From assembly GCF_022539505.1 (NCBI RefSeq), contig NC_061514.1, forward strand, positions 217,519,837-217,583,836: 64,000 bases of DNA, read 5' to 3'. A program made the translations under genes and the position numbers. The stretch comes from Lolium rigidum (taxonomy: Eukaryota; Streptophyta; Magnoliopsida; Poales; Poaceae). Positions 1 through 11,678 of the stretch are shown here, piece after piece; positions within the stretch are counted from its first letter, which is position 1, and each line of letters opens with the position of its first letter. The notes under the pieces are model-generated. The model worked only from the letters and a program-made list of their open reading frames with translations, had not been told where the DNA came from and ran no database searches.

Positions 1-125
1 ACTTCATTCACCTCATATGCTTTACAATAGTATTGATCAAGATTATGATAGCATGTCACTTCAGAAATTATCCTTGTTATCGTTTACCTACTCGAGGGCG
101 AGTAGGAACTAAGCTTGGGGATGCT
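1..125 (+). mobile_element. Element G: 3' end of internal domain with PPT
   Basis: Last 125 bases of the internal domain of a non-autonomous Athila-like retrotransposon whose 5' part lies left of the window. The same sequence precedes the 3' LTR of element A (about 25313-25437). It ends with the tract AAGCTTGGGGATGCT (111-125), abutting the LTR start at 126, which is the position of a plus-strand primer (PPT). No coding potential is seen. Confidence 0.8.
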
Positions 126-1721
126 TGATACGTCTCAAACGTATCTATAATTTCTTATGTTCCATGCTACTTTTATGACAATACTCACATGTTTTATACA
201 CACTTTATGTCATTATTATGCATTTTCCGGCACTAACCTATTGACAAGATGCCGAAGCGCCAGTTCCTGTTTTCTGCTGTTTTTGGTTTCAGAAATCCTA
301 CAAAGGAAATTTTCTCGGAATTGGACGAAATCAACGCCCAGGGTCTTATTTTTCCACGGAGCTTCCAAAAGACCGAAGAGCATACGAAGTGGGGCCATGA
401 GGTGGCCAGACCACAGGGCGGCGCGCCCAAGGAGGGGCCCGCGCCGGCCTGTGGTGTGGGCCCCTCGTGCCTCCTCTGACTCTGCCCTTCCACCTACTTA
501 AACTCTCCGTCGCGAAAACCCTATTACCGAGAGCCACGATACGAGAAAAGTTCCAGAGACGCCGCCGCCGCCAATCCCATCTCGGGGGATTCAGGAGATC
601 GCCTCCAGCACCCTGCCGGAGAGGGGAATCATCACCCGGAGGACTCTACATCACCATGATCGCCTCCGGACTGATGTGTGAGTAGTTCATCCTTGGACTA
701 TGGGTCCATAGCAGTAGCTAGATGGTTGTCACCTCCTCATTGTGCTATCATGTTAGATCTTGTGAGCTGCCTATCATGATCAAGATCGTCTATTTGTAAT
801 GCTACATGTTGTGTTTGTTGGGATCCGATGAATATGGAATACTATGTCAAGTTGATTATCAATCTATCATATACGTGTTGTTTATGATCTTGCATGCTCT
901 CCGTTGCTAGTAGAGGCTCTGGCCAAGTTGATACTTGTGACTCCAAGAGGGAGTATTTATGCTCGATAGTGGGTTCATGCCTCCATTGAATCTGGGACAG
1001 TGACAGAAAGTTCTAAGGTTGTGGATGTGCTTTTGCCACTAGGGATAAAACATCAATGCTTTGTCTAAGGATATTTGTGTTGATTACATTACGCACCATA
1101 CTTAATGCAATTGTCTGTTGTTTGCAACTTAATACTGGAAGGGGTGTGGATGCTAACCCGAAGGTGGACTTTTTAGGCATAGATGCATTCTGGATAGCGG
1201 TCTATGTACTTTGTCGTAATGCCCTGATTAAATCTCATAGTAGTCATCATGATATGTATGTGCATTGTTATGCCCTCTCTAGTTGTCAATTGCCCAACTG
1301 TAATTTGTTCACCCAACATGCTATTTATCTTATTGGAGAGACACCACTAGTGAACTGTGGACCCTGGTCCATTCTTTTACATCTGAATACAATCTACTGC
1401 AATCATTGTTCTCTACTGTTCTTCGCAAACAAACATCATTTTCCACACCATACATTTAATCCTTTGTTTACAGCAAGTCGGTGAGATTGACAACCTCACT
1501 GTTACGTTGGGGCAAAGTATTTTGATTGTGTTGTGCAGGTTCCACGTTGGTGCCGGAATCCCTGGTGTTGCGCCGCACTACACTCTGTCACCAACAACCT
1601 TCACGTGGCCCTTGACTCCTACTGGTTCGATAAACCTTGGTTTCTTACTGAGGGAAACTTGCTGCTGTACGCATCACACCTTCCACTTGGGGTTCCCAAC
1701 GGGCGTGTGCTCTACGCGTCA
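126..1721 (+). repeat. 3' LTR of element G (Athila-like, non-autonomous)
   Basis: A 1596-bp LTR starting TGATACGTCTC and ending ACGCGTCA, collinear with the LTRs at 20319, 25438, 41317, 46381, 54438 and 59584. It starts with the inverted repeat GATACGT...ACGTATC. A GC-rich hairpin at 411-454 lies just upstream of a TATA-like CTTAAAC (497-503). The right end abuts the CRM-like LTR of E, so G is inserted in E's 3' LTR. The TSD cannot be checked because G's left end is outside the window. ORFs inside it (for example 157-501 and 1056-1484) recur only as far as the LTR recurs and are not taken as genes. Confidence 0.85.
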
Positions 1722-2330
1722 TTAGCCGGTCTGGGGGCCGGTCGGCCGGGCCTGGGACCGGGCTGGCCGGTTCAAGCCGGGCCAGGGACCGGGTGGAAAC
1801 CAGGCTCTGGAATTGTGGCGCAGTAGCCTCTCCGGTTGGCATCAGCAGGGCGCCCGGTTGGCGCCGGGGTGGATCCGGTATGCCGCCCGGTTGGACCGGG
1901 CCAGGGACCGGGCGCGCCGGCGTGGCGGCCGGTTTGACCGGGTGCTGGGCCGGCCTGGACTTCGTCTTCTCCTCTCGCGCATGCCTCCCGCTCCTCCCTC
2001 GCGCGTCCATGATATTTCTTCATGTCCAGCTCCATGTCCAGCTCCATGTCCAGCTTCACGTCCATCTTCACGTCCAGCTGCTCCTCTTTTCCTCGTGCGA
2101 TGCTTGTCTCCTCTTGATACCTGATGATACACAAGTAACAAGACTTAGGTAGTATAAAGTTCTCATCAATCAAAGTATCATTTAGGAACAAGTTCACCTG
2201 TTGTTTAAGTAGGTTCGCACGAGCCCTTGTAATTGGTCCAATCCGAACTTCATTGGACTTGAGCTTCACAGCAGGTTCATCTTCACTTGGTAATGACGGA
2301 GGTAGCGGTGTAGTAGGGATGTCCTCATCA
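1722..2330 (-). repeat. 3' LTR of element E, truncated by G
   Basis: On the minus strand this begins TGATGAGGACATC at 2330 and matches E's 5' LTR (51513-52585) and H's LTR (61459-62512). Only about 610 of about 1070 bp are here; the rest should lie left of G. It encodes the C-terminal tail of pol: GPITRARA motif, then a tetrapeptide repeat of the DVKL/DMEL type, then a Pro/Gly-rich stretch made from repeated ACCGG-like units. Compared with the right-hand LTR it has one additional 12-bp repeat unit near 2025-2060. Confidence 0.8.
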
Positions 2331-2342
2331 CCCCCCCCCTTC
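2331..2342 (-). promoter_or_regulatory. PPT of element E
   Basis: On the minus strand GAA followed by nine G directly abuts the LTR start TGATGAGG. This is the plus-strand primer position. It is also inside the pol reading frame, so its length matters for reading into the LTR. Confidence 0.7.
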
Positions 2343-2540
2343 AAAAGTCGTCGACCTCGACGCTCCAAGGTCTTCTCCGTTATATGGTGTCAAATCAACA
2401 ACATTGAAAGAATTACTAACACCAAACTCATCAAGTGGAAGATCTATCGAGTATGCATTATCATTGATCTTGGCAAGCACTTTGTAAGGACCAGCACCAC
2501 GAGGAAGCAACTTGGATTTCCGCAGCTTCGGGAACCTATC
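2331..2540 (-). pseudogene. CRM-like pol, integrase C-terminal fragment (GPY/F region)
   Basis: The minus-strand reading continues the integrase at 17185-18175 after removal of F. It contains [21 protein letters not shown], the GPY/F-type module that follows the integrase core in chromovirus-like gypsy elements, then an acidic linker ([11 protein letters not shown]). The frame runs into the run of nine G at the PPT. Nine G give a TGA at the LTR start, whereas one G fewer keeps the frame open into the LTR-encoded tail. This may be a real frameshift or a homopolymer sequencing error. F is inserted at the start of this piece. Confidence 0.75.
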
Positions 2541-2984
2541 TGTGGGGACCCCGGACTAACTGTCCGAAATACCCTGTTATGTATACAGCTCACGATCCCA
2601 TGATCAGTGTGTCGTGAACACATAACCGAACTGATATCAAATTACACCATCCATTACAAAGCGGAATAAGAAAATTACAATGATGTCACATGACCATCCT
2701 TTACATAATAGCCTCGAAGGGCATAACTAAACATCAGAGTAGCATCATCACTTCAGCAGCGCAGTACCCAAGTCATCTGCCATAACCCTACAGGCAACTG
2801 ACTGGGAAGACGTTCCTAGCTCGCATAGACGTCGCCAACTCCTTCTTCATCTGTCGAGTTCCTTCAAGTCTGGCCAAGTAAATAGCCAGGGACAAAGCCG
2901 TGAGTACATTTGGAATTGTACTCGCAAACCACCAAGAAAGATGCTAACAGAGCTAACTAAAAGAGACAAGAGAGGAAGAATATT

Positions 2985-3080
2985 TTCTCTTGTGGATATA
3001 GCATGTGAAAGAGAATTAATTTCTCTTGTGGATATAGCATGTGAAAGAGAATCAGTTTCTCTTGTGGATATAGCATCCCG
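2985..3080. repeat. 36-bp tandem repeat in LTR of F
   Basis: Units start at 2985, 3021 and 3057, each beginning TTCTCTTGTGGATATAGCAT; the third is partial. Also present in the other LTR, so it predates the insertion. Confidence 0.85.
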
Positions 3081-6000
3081 ACATCGCAATTGATGGAGAC
3101 ACTAAAGTGGTACTAAGACACCTCTACATCTTTATTGAAGAAGATACTTCAAAAGATAGCTATGGCATATCTATATCTTTATTGAAGAAGAGTTAGCATA
3201 CCGCCATCTCAGGTGATGGGGATACTAGGGAAGTCCTATGACATCTCTACATCTTTGTTAAAGAAGAGTTCCTCTACATGAAACACTAGGAAAGAGTTCC
3301 CCACTTGGTCTCAATTTTTCCCACGACCATCTCCATATGGTCAGCACACGCCCATTTTCCGTACCATTCCGGTACATCCAACACAACACTTTCTTTGCAA
3401 AGCATTTATCAAAACAAAACACAAGCCCCGGTTAAGTATGGCCATTTCAACTTGTCCATGACCGCGGACACGGCTATTCGAATAGATTTGACTCTGCAGA
3501 GTTTGCACACTTTCCCCACAACTATCCGGATACCTATCGTGTGGGCATCATCCCCGCATAACAACATATGCCACGACGGATACCCGGACATAACCTTTCG
3601 CCCATCTCCACCGGCACGAGTCCTTCCCTGCGGGCTTACCCCTTCCCGGCACCCCGGCAGCATACCTCCTTTTGAGCGTATCTCCGGCGCCATGACGAAG
3701 ACCCTCGGTAATCGTCCGGCTATCATTTAAGACAGTGTATTGCCTCCTCCAGAGCGCAACCCGGCGTCAGAGGTCGTCGTGATCCTCCCTAGAAAGTTGT
3801 GAAGGGTGCTCCTGCCAGCTTCAACAAACTACGGGCTAAGCCCCGTCCCACACCAGGGTAGTGTGGTTGCGCGATAAAAAGTTGGGACGGCGAACACTTA
3901 TACGCAGTGCTCCTTTGAAAAAAAATTCACCCACACTTCCTTTACTTGCCAACAACCAACCATATTCCTCCAACATCCTTGTCCAAAGACCTTGTCTTTC
4001 CAAAACATACACTTGGGTAGAGTTAACTTACCCAAGGTTTTCACAAACATTTACAACAAGGTAAGCCTTGAGGGGTTCCCAACCTATAGTTTCATGAGTT
4101 GAACTAGTATTGCACTATGGCCGAGGTGAGAGTCATCTTGCCATAGAAGGTATCAAAGGAGTAATGGAGTGGATCATACTTGCTTTAAGGTAAGCAGGTA
4201 TTATGACAACACAAGGAGGATTATACTTTCAGATTTGTGGTGCTAAATATACAACTTAGATAGTGGAGTATCACTATCCAACATACTCTCCAATGGGTAC
4301 ACGGCATACTCCTCTCAAGTTGAGAATATACCAAGATCATGACATTGATACCTCTATACTACAAAGGGGTGGATGTGGTGTAAGTCACTATCTTGAGATG
4401 GAACATGCTCAAGTTGAGCATACAAGATAACCAAGTGGAATAGCACGGCCATAATATCATGCATCCCATGATCACAAAGACAATAGTGGAGTATCACCAC
4501 TAGGGAGTACCCCACTTGGAAACATACATAGATGACAACAATATCAAGAATAACACACATATAATTAAGGTGCTTTGGACATCAACAAATGACATCCAAC
4601 TAGACACCAAGTCAGAGATCAAAAGATGGCTTGCCTTGGCTTATTTGTCCCTGGACATCTTCAACTCCATCAATATAAGAATCCCAACAACATAAATAAA
4701 ATCCTCGTCCGATTCCACTTCTTCTTCTTCTCCGGAATTGTTCGCATCTATCGCCGGAAAATATAAAAGGAACACAATCAATCACATTGCATCAACAAAA
4801 CAAACATACAACAACCATAATTTAACCATTCAATCAAGAGCTAACATACAAGGGACTTATAAATACTACAAAACAAATTAAAGAGAACCCATGTTATGTA
4901 CCTAGTAAATGTATGAGAGTATCACAACTTAGCAGTTGCCTCTCTCGGTTATCACCATGGTATAAAACAAATATTCCCTGGTAGATAACATCATAAAGAT
5001 GACAAGAGCATTAGTTTGACATAAAATACATTCACAAAACATTTTCAAACATTTTTGGAAAAGTAGAAAACAGTTTTCCTAATTTAATTTGCTCACTTAA
5101 CACTACACAAGAATAGGAAGCAAGCAAGATACCACACCATTTGAAAACTCAAGCAAAACAATAGAACTTGTTTAAGTTGCAAAGTTTTTGTTTTTCAAAC
5201 ATAAAACAAAGGTTGCCCATTTCTAATAAAAAGAGTTGGTCAAGGGTTTTAAATAAACCAACAAGTTTTGGTCCAACAATGCATGTCACACATATACCTT
5301 ACTAACAGTAACAAATATGCATGAACAGAGACTAATAATATTTTTCCTAGATGTCCAGTACTAATACAAGACTAACCCAATTGGGATCACCCAAAAATAT
5401 TAATCCTACAAATTTAGGAATTTGTTTGAATCTGACTGTACAGAAAACAAGATCTGTAAGCCATAAATTGTAGGAAAATCCTAAAAATATGAGACCACTG
5501 GCATTTGAAAGATATTGAAACAGAGATGCACACACAACTGAATTTGGGTTCAAATTGTTTCTGAAACTCTCACAAATGGATTGACAAGATTACTGCATGT
5601 CTATACCATTTGCTTTACCTCTGTAGTTACAGAACAGATAAAGGTTTGAAACTTGTTTGAGATGATAAAGAAAACATTCAGTAGTCCTACAGAATTGGAA
5701 TCACTCAATTAGGATCAAAAATGGATTTTTGGTGATTTAAAAGCTAACAGTCATGTCTGCAGAACACATAGAACAAGTTTAATTCACCACAAATCTTACA
5801 TTAATCATAAAAATATGAGGTCAGCTGCATCTGATAGGTATTGAAAAGCTGGTTCTCACCCAACTGGTTTCATCCAAAAATTCGTTTCCAAGCTCCTGGT
5901 TTAATTCGACAAATTCAGATCTGACCAGATCTTGATCTGTGAACCATTTCAGTTTCAGGAGGTCAATCGAAGTGAAACCACCGCCAACATAAAGGTATTG

Positions 6001-6641
6001 AAGAGTGCTTTCACCTACAGTTGACGTTGTTCAAAAAGGTTTTGTAAAACGGAACAAATCTAACAAACAGTGAATCTGCATTTTTACAGAACTTTATTTA
6101 CCACGGTCAATCCGTAACGAATTTGAGGATGAGACCAACGCCAAGTTGTAGATATTTTCCGTATCTATCTGTGGAACTTTGAATCACTCGATTCGGATCT
6201 GCACACGATATTTTGGTGGATTTTACAAGTTCGTACCAGAATCTGAAACAACAAGATTACAGAAATTACTGCAAGGTTTTGGACGAACTTTGCTCAAGAA
6301 CTTCAGATCTGAAGATTGCTCAACCTTCTCAATGCTTGGACCAACATGCACCTGCATCAAGATCCAATCTTAGCAATGGAGGAAGAAGAAGAGGAGATTA
6401 AACCATCTACGGTTGGGGAGAAGATGGAGAGGGAGGCTCTCATGGTGAGGAGGAGCTTGAGGGAGTAGGGAGCTTCATCTTGGAGTTCTTTCCATGGCCA
6501 TGGCCGGCCATGGGAGCTAGGTGGAGCTGCATTTTCGTGGGGGAGAGTAGGAGAAGAGTGTGAGGGAGTAGATAAGGTGGAGGAGTGAGTGGAGAGAAGA
6601 AAAATGAGAGCAAGAGGAGTGGAGGTGGCCGGCCAAGGGCC

Positions 6642-6649
6642 ATTTATAG
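6642..6649 (-). promoter_or_regulatory. TATA box in 3' LTR of F
   Basis: CTATAAAT on the minus strand, preceded by a purine/pyrimidine-skewed stretch and followed by a CT-rich leader (minus strand, downstream of 6640). Orientation agrees with F's PBS, so this is the likely LTR promoter core. Confidence 0.6.
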
Positions 6650-8582
6650 AGGGAGAGGGGGTTGGCTGCCTCCTTTTTGATTGGCTAGGATGGGTGGCTG
6701 CCCATTTAATTGTTGGGGTAGTTGAGAGGCAAGTCTTGCAATAGAAGAAAGTGAGGAGGAAAGTGGCTGGCCGAAATTACCATGCCAACATAATTGGCCG
6801 GCTCCATTCTTGCCAAATACAAGTGAACAATGTGAGGGAGAGGCACAACATCCATGTGAATAGATATGTGCATGATATTGAGGAGAAAATGTCAAAGAGT
6901 GACTTTGATGATGATAAAAATAGGAGTAGATACATATAGATAAAAAGGAGTATGAAGGTGACATGTGCCATGAGAATAATCTCCGCCACTTTGGTTGAGA
7001 CCAACTTATGATGAAGATAGTTCCCAAGGTATATTTGATGATTAGTAGCTTTTATTTGAATTCAATTTTGGAAGGATTGGGATGGACCACATGCAACAAT
7101 GCATGTGCATGCCAAGGTAAATAGGAAGGTGATGGTGGTTTAGTCAATGACAGAGCAAGGTTAAGATAAATGGTGAATGAAGTATCCATATACTCACAAG
7201 GATGAATATGGTGGCAGAAATCACCAATTCATGAGGTCAAGGTGGTGATGGAAAAGAATAGAGGATTGAGATGGGCATGATAAAATATAAGTTGCTCTTC
7301 AAATAAGAGGTCAATTGGGATTGATTTGGAAGTATCAGATGATCATCCATTTGATCAAGAATTGGAGGATGGGGGAAAATACAATGTGGTAGATCAGAGA
7401 TGTGCAAAGGTTGCTATTTGAAATAGAACTTGTTTGAAAAGTATTTGAAACACCTCAATTGTCTAGGGACAATTGGGAATGAACTCAAGTGGAATGGAAC
7501 TTGAAAATGTTGAGAAAAACTAGTTGGAACTTAGGGGTTCAAAATATTCTACTTACTATCTCAAGTAAAGTAGAGTTTTTCTCAAACTTAAAATAAACAA
7601 GAAATGGTATAGATACCATAACAAGCCTTTTTGTGAAAAGGGAAAGCAAAATAGAAAGAAAAGTTTTAGAAACCAGTACTTGGTAGAAATGGGATGAGAA
7701 ACAAAACCCATTTCAGTTCTTGTTTTCTTTGAAGAAATATCTTGAAAAGATTTAATAAAACTAGAAGTAGTTTTGTGATCAAAACTTGAGAAGAAAAAAC
7801 AATAGGGGTTTTAGAAAGAGAACTAATTTAGGGGGAGGTGTTCTCAAGGGTAGATAGTGGCTACAGACTGTACCCATCAATCTCACTCTTGGTTTTGTGA
7901 AGATTAAACTTGAATAGAACAAGAGGTAAAAGAGAAGGAAGTGATCCAGAGTTGAAACAAAGGGTAGAGTGCAAGGTCAAGTGAATTAAGAGAATTGCAA
8001 GGGTAGACTGAGACATGCAACACGTGGAGGTTGAAGAGAATGTTGCATAGATGAGATCCATGCATTGAAGTCAACCATAATAGTTGTGGGTGCTTAGAGA
8101 TTAACTGCCAAAGTCTGGACATTTTAAGCCTGTCAACACAGATGGTCGTCATGGCCTCAAAACCAACAAGGATGAGTGGGTATAAGAGAGGGATGTAGCT
8201 AGGGTAGATGATCCCAAGTTTTGAATTAAGGATGATTGAGCTATCTTGTACCACAAAGAGAAAAATCAAGATGGCACACTCATGTTGTCATCGGGAGAGA
8301 GGTTTGATGTAGTAAGAAGGAAAACAATTTTTCCTAAGCCACACATGTGTTTTATTTGGTGAGTTGCTTGTTCAACCACTAGGGGTGTTGTTCTATGAGG
8401 TAGCTCAAGACAAAACTCAACAAGCAAATCAAGACAATTCATCTACCAACAGATCAAGGCAATTCATCATAACAAACAGATCAAGGCAATTCATCTTAAT
8501 AAGTCTATAGAAAAAGTTTTTGTTCCCCCTGATTTTTGAAATAAGGACAACTAATCAAGGTTGCAAAAGTTGGGGTGTTACA

Positions 8583-11135
8583 GATCTTCCACCCTTAAAC
8601 TAATCTCGTCCCGAGATTACTGAGTGTAGAACTAGAGGGGTTATAAAGTTTAACCAAAGTCGACTCCATTCTTCCGTAGACGTGCCGTTGTAGAGAAGGT
8701 CGTTGCTTCATCTTCTGGGAGACATGATGGATTTCTGCCGATGGCGAGCTTCATGAAGAGGTTGACTACTCCATGCAGGTGTTGGATCTGTAGTTTCTTC
8801 GCGATCCTAGAGGGGGTTCAAGGCTGTGGGAGAGTTAGTGCACCCAACGGTGCTTGAGCAGGGCTGAAAACTTTTTAGAGTTAGCTTGATTTTAGTGGAA
8901 GACGAAGTCTTCCACCCTTAAGATTGTTCAGCGGGGTTCCTGAAAACTTAGAGCTTCAGCCATAGGTCTTGTCGGGCGCTTTTTGAAGAAGCCATTGATC
9001 TCCCGTCTTGAGTTGAACATCTTCTGAGGGCGTTGTGTAGTCCACGGCTTCAAGAGGGGTTAGTGCAATCCCACGTTTCCAACGGTGTTTTTAGAAAGGT
9101 TTAAAATTTTAGGGTTAGCTCCAACTTTTAGTGGAAGACGAAGTCTTCCACCCTTAAGATTTTTCATCGATCTTTCGGAAAAACTCAGAGCTTCTGCCTC
9201 GTGGTTCTGTCTGGGGCTTCTGAAGAAGTCATCGGTCTTCCTTGTTCAGCTGAAGAATCTTCGGGGGCGACGTGCAGACCACAACTTCAAGAAGCACTCC
9301 CGGTGTTAACTAAACCATAGGACGCGTGGTGAGTTAGTTAGTCGAGGAAACTCCTGGTTGGTATCCACATGAAGCAGCAACAAAGGTCGTCGGAGGCAAT
9401 CTTCAGATTGACGGTCAGTGCTGACTTATACCAGTTGAGAAGTTAGTGGGTAAACTACACTTAATCTTGAGACTTGAGGTATCTTCAGGAGCTTCACTTG
9501 GTAAGGACCAGATGAACAAGGTGATGTAGCTTGGCTTTGACGCTATTGTTCACTCAACGGGTTAGATGGTGTGTTAGGGGGGTATTTTGAAGAAGATATC
9601 CTAGAGGTTAGCACGACTATACTCCAAGGTTAGACCAAGTTAGTAAGGCTTCTCGCAGAGGTGCGGTCACTCTTGAAGGTAGGGGCTTCTGCTTTCTTGG
9701 CGTAGTGGAGATGCTTCAGATGACCTTGAAAGTAGTCGGCGTAGGTAGGGGTCTGAGTTAGTTTCCCTGACGGTTGAAAAACAACTACTAACTGGGCTGG
9801 AGTTAGAGCCTTCCGTTAACCTATCCAACTAACTAGCAGTTAGCAAAACATCCGCGAGGCAAATTTTAATCCTATCATTACACGTGACACCCATACAACC
9901 ATAACCAGAGACAAAATACCACTAACAGAGGCTACTGGTATTTTTCCTAGATGCACAGAAACAAAACAAGATCAACACAATTGGAGTCATTCAAAACTAT
10001 TTATTTTTCAATTTTTGAGACTCAAAATACTAACCAGAAACAGTGATCAAGTTTTATTTATTAAAAATCGCACAAAAATCCTAAAATTACAAGGTCAGTG
10101 GCGTCTGAAAGATAATTTCATACTGGTTGTAGTGCAATTGGAATCACATCAATCGGAGCTACCAAACTATTTTTATTAGCAAAACAGTACACTGGCAGAT
10201 TTCCATTTTTAATTTCTGTTTCACAAATTTCAAACAATTAAAAAAAGTCGGAAACGTCTAAATAGCAAGACATACATGCACACAACAAACAGATGCAAAC
10301 ACTCAAGGCAGCACACTAGGGAACCACAAGCAATCATCACACCAGACATGGTACTCTAAGTACCCAGAAATTCCTAATGCGCGGGGTAGCTCAATCAAAG
10401 CGATTGAGTTTGTCCTATCCATCCTATAGGTTTGGGGCTGGTCGCATATGTTGACGTCTTCATATCATTAGCATCAGCTTCAACTTGGATCCTTGTAGCA
10501 GTTGGTGGTGAAGGGGTCGGGTGTTGGGTCGTTGATGTTGAGGCGGATGAGAAAGCTGCGTAGAACTTCTAGTCTCGACATCCCGGAAACATGAGGTCTT
10601 CGAAGAGGTAGCTGTTGAGGTGCTTCTGAAGTAGAGATCTCCTCGTGACTGGCCTAAAAATAACTAGTCAAGAAACTGAGGGCTTGATCCCTGACGACTG
10701 CAAAAAGTGCAAGTCCACGGAGGAACAAGGTCAGATCTTTGACATACTTTGGTGAAAACCAAAGACATGATGTTATCATCCCTACATGTGCACGACTAAA
10801 TCGGCATCCAACCTTCAATAGCTGCTGTTGGAGATACGTGAGACTTCAAAAAGGCTGATCCATCTTCGACTTCGAGTCTCCGGTCTGAGTCGCGGACATC
10901 GTCCAACATGTAGGTGTGAAGTGGATGAGACAATAGAGCAAGAATTTTCAAACCTTTTTATAAAGCGGAGAGATAAGAATTTAGAAGCTTTGAATAAATA
11001 AGAGGAGTAGAAGCTATGCTTCCGACTAAAGAAATACTTTATTTCGCAAATAGTTTTTCCCCAAGTACTTGTTTCCAAACTAACGTCCATGCTAACTAAG
11101 GTCTCCTACAATCAGGATAGCTCTGATACCAGCTC
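8583..11135 (-). other. Internal domain of F, non-coding
   Basis: About 2.55 kb without a gag, protease, RT or integrase motif in any frame; the longest open stretches are below 100 codons and unrelated to known domains. The minus-strand tract TAAGGGTGGAAGATC at 8583-8597 abuts the 3' LTR and is the likely PPT. The core TAAGGGTGGAAGA also occurs near 8907-8919 and 9148-9160, inside two related blocks (about 8830-9000 and 9060-9230). The PBS lies at the other end. Confidence 0.7.
11119..11130 (-). promoter_or_regulatory. PBS of F (initiator Met tRNA type)
   Basis: The minus strand reads TGGTATCAGAGC, complementary to the 3' end of plant initiator Met tRNA. It lies five bases from the LTR edge at 11136, so F's transcript runs on the minus strand. 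Confidence 0.85.
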
Positions 11136-11582
11136 TGTGGGGACCCCGGACTAATGGTCCGAAATACCCCGTTATGTATACAGCTCACGATCCCATGATC
11201 AGTGTGTCGTGAACACATAACCGAACTGATATCAAATTACACCATCCATTACAAAGCGGAATAAGAAAATTACAATGATGTCACATGACCATCCTTTACA
11301 TAATAGCCTCGAAGGGCATAACTAAACATCAGAGTAGCATCATCACTTCAAGCAGCAGCAGTACCCAAGTCATCTCGCCATAACCCTACGAGCAACCGAC
11401 CGGGAAGACGTTCCTAGCTCGCATAGACGTCGCCAACTCCTTCTTCGTCCGTCGAGTTCCTTCAAGTCCGGCCAAGTAAATAGCCAGGGACAAAGCCGTG
11501 AGTACATTTGGAATTGTACTCGCAAACCACCAAGAAAGATGCTAACAGAGCTAACTAAAAGAGACAAGAGAGGAAGAATAGT

Positions 11583-11678
11583 TTCTCTTGTGGATATAGC
11601 ATGTGAAAGAGAATTAATTTCTCTTGTGGATATAGCATGTGAAAGAGAACCAGTTTCTCTTGTGGATATAGCATCCCG
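11583..11678. repeat. 36-bp tandem repeat, second LTR of F
   Basis: Same three-unit array as at 2985-3080 (units start at 11583, 11619 and 11655). Confidence 0.85.

Larger units (their letters stand above)
2541..8582 (-). repeat. 3' LTR of element F
   Basis: A 6042-bp LTR, nearly identical to 11136-17184 along its whole length. It has no recognisable protein. It contains three copies of a 36-bp unit (2985-3080), a TATA box on the minus strand (6642-6649) and a perfect 16-bp palindrome CCATGGCCGGCCATGG (6498-6513). Short ORFs such as 3305-3730 or 6644-7027 occur in both LTRs only because the LTRs are copies. Confidence 0.85.

Noticed and set aside
1645..2010. Pro/Arg-rich frames in the CRM-like LTR
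   Set aside because: They arise from ACCGG-like repeats in other frames than the pol tail.
2985..3080. CRISPR-like spaced repeat
   Set aside because: The 36-bp units are directly adjacent with no spacers, in a plant LTR.
2847..3089. Minus-strand frame with repeated SLSHAISTRE motif
   Set aside because: It is the translation of the 36-bp tandem repeat in F's LTR and has no independent support; the same frame at 11370-11687 exists because it is the other LTR.
6440..7027. Minus-strand frames downstream of F's TATA box as an LTR-encoded protein
   Set aside because: The first ATG overlaps the TATA box, and the sequence is Leu/Pro/Ser low complexity without conserved domains.
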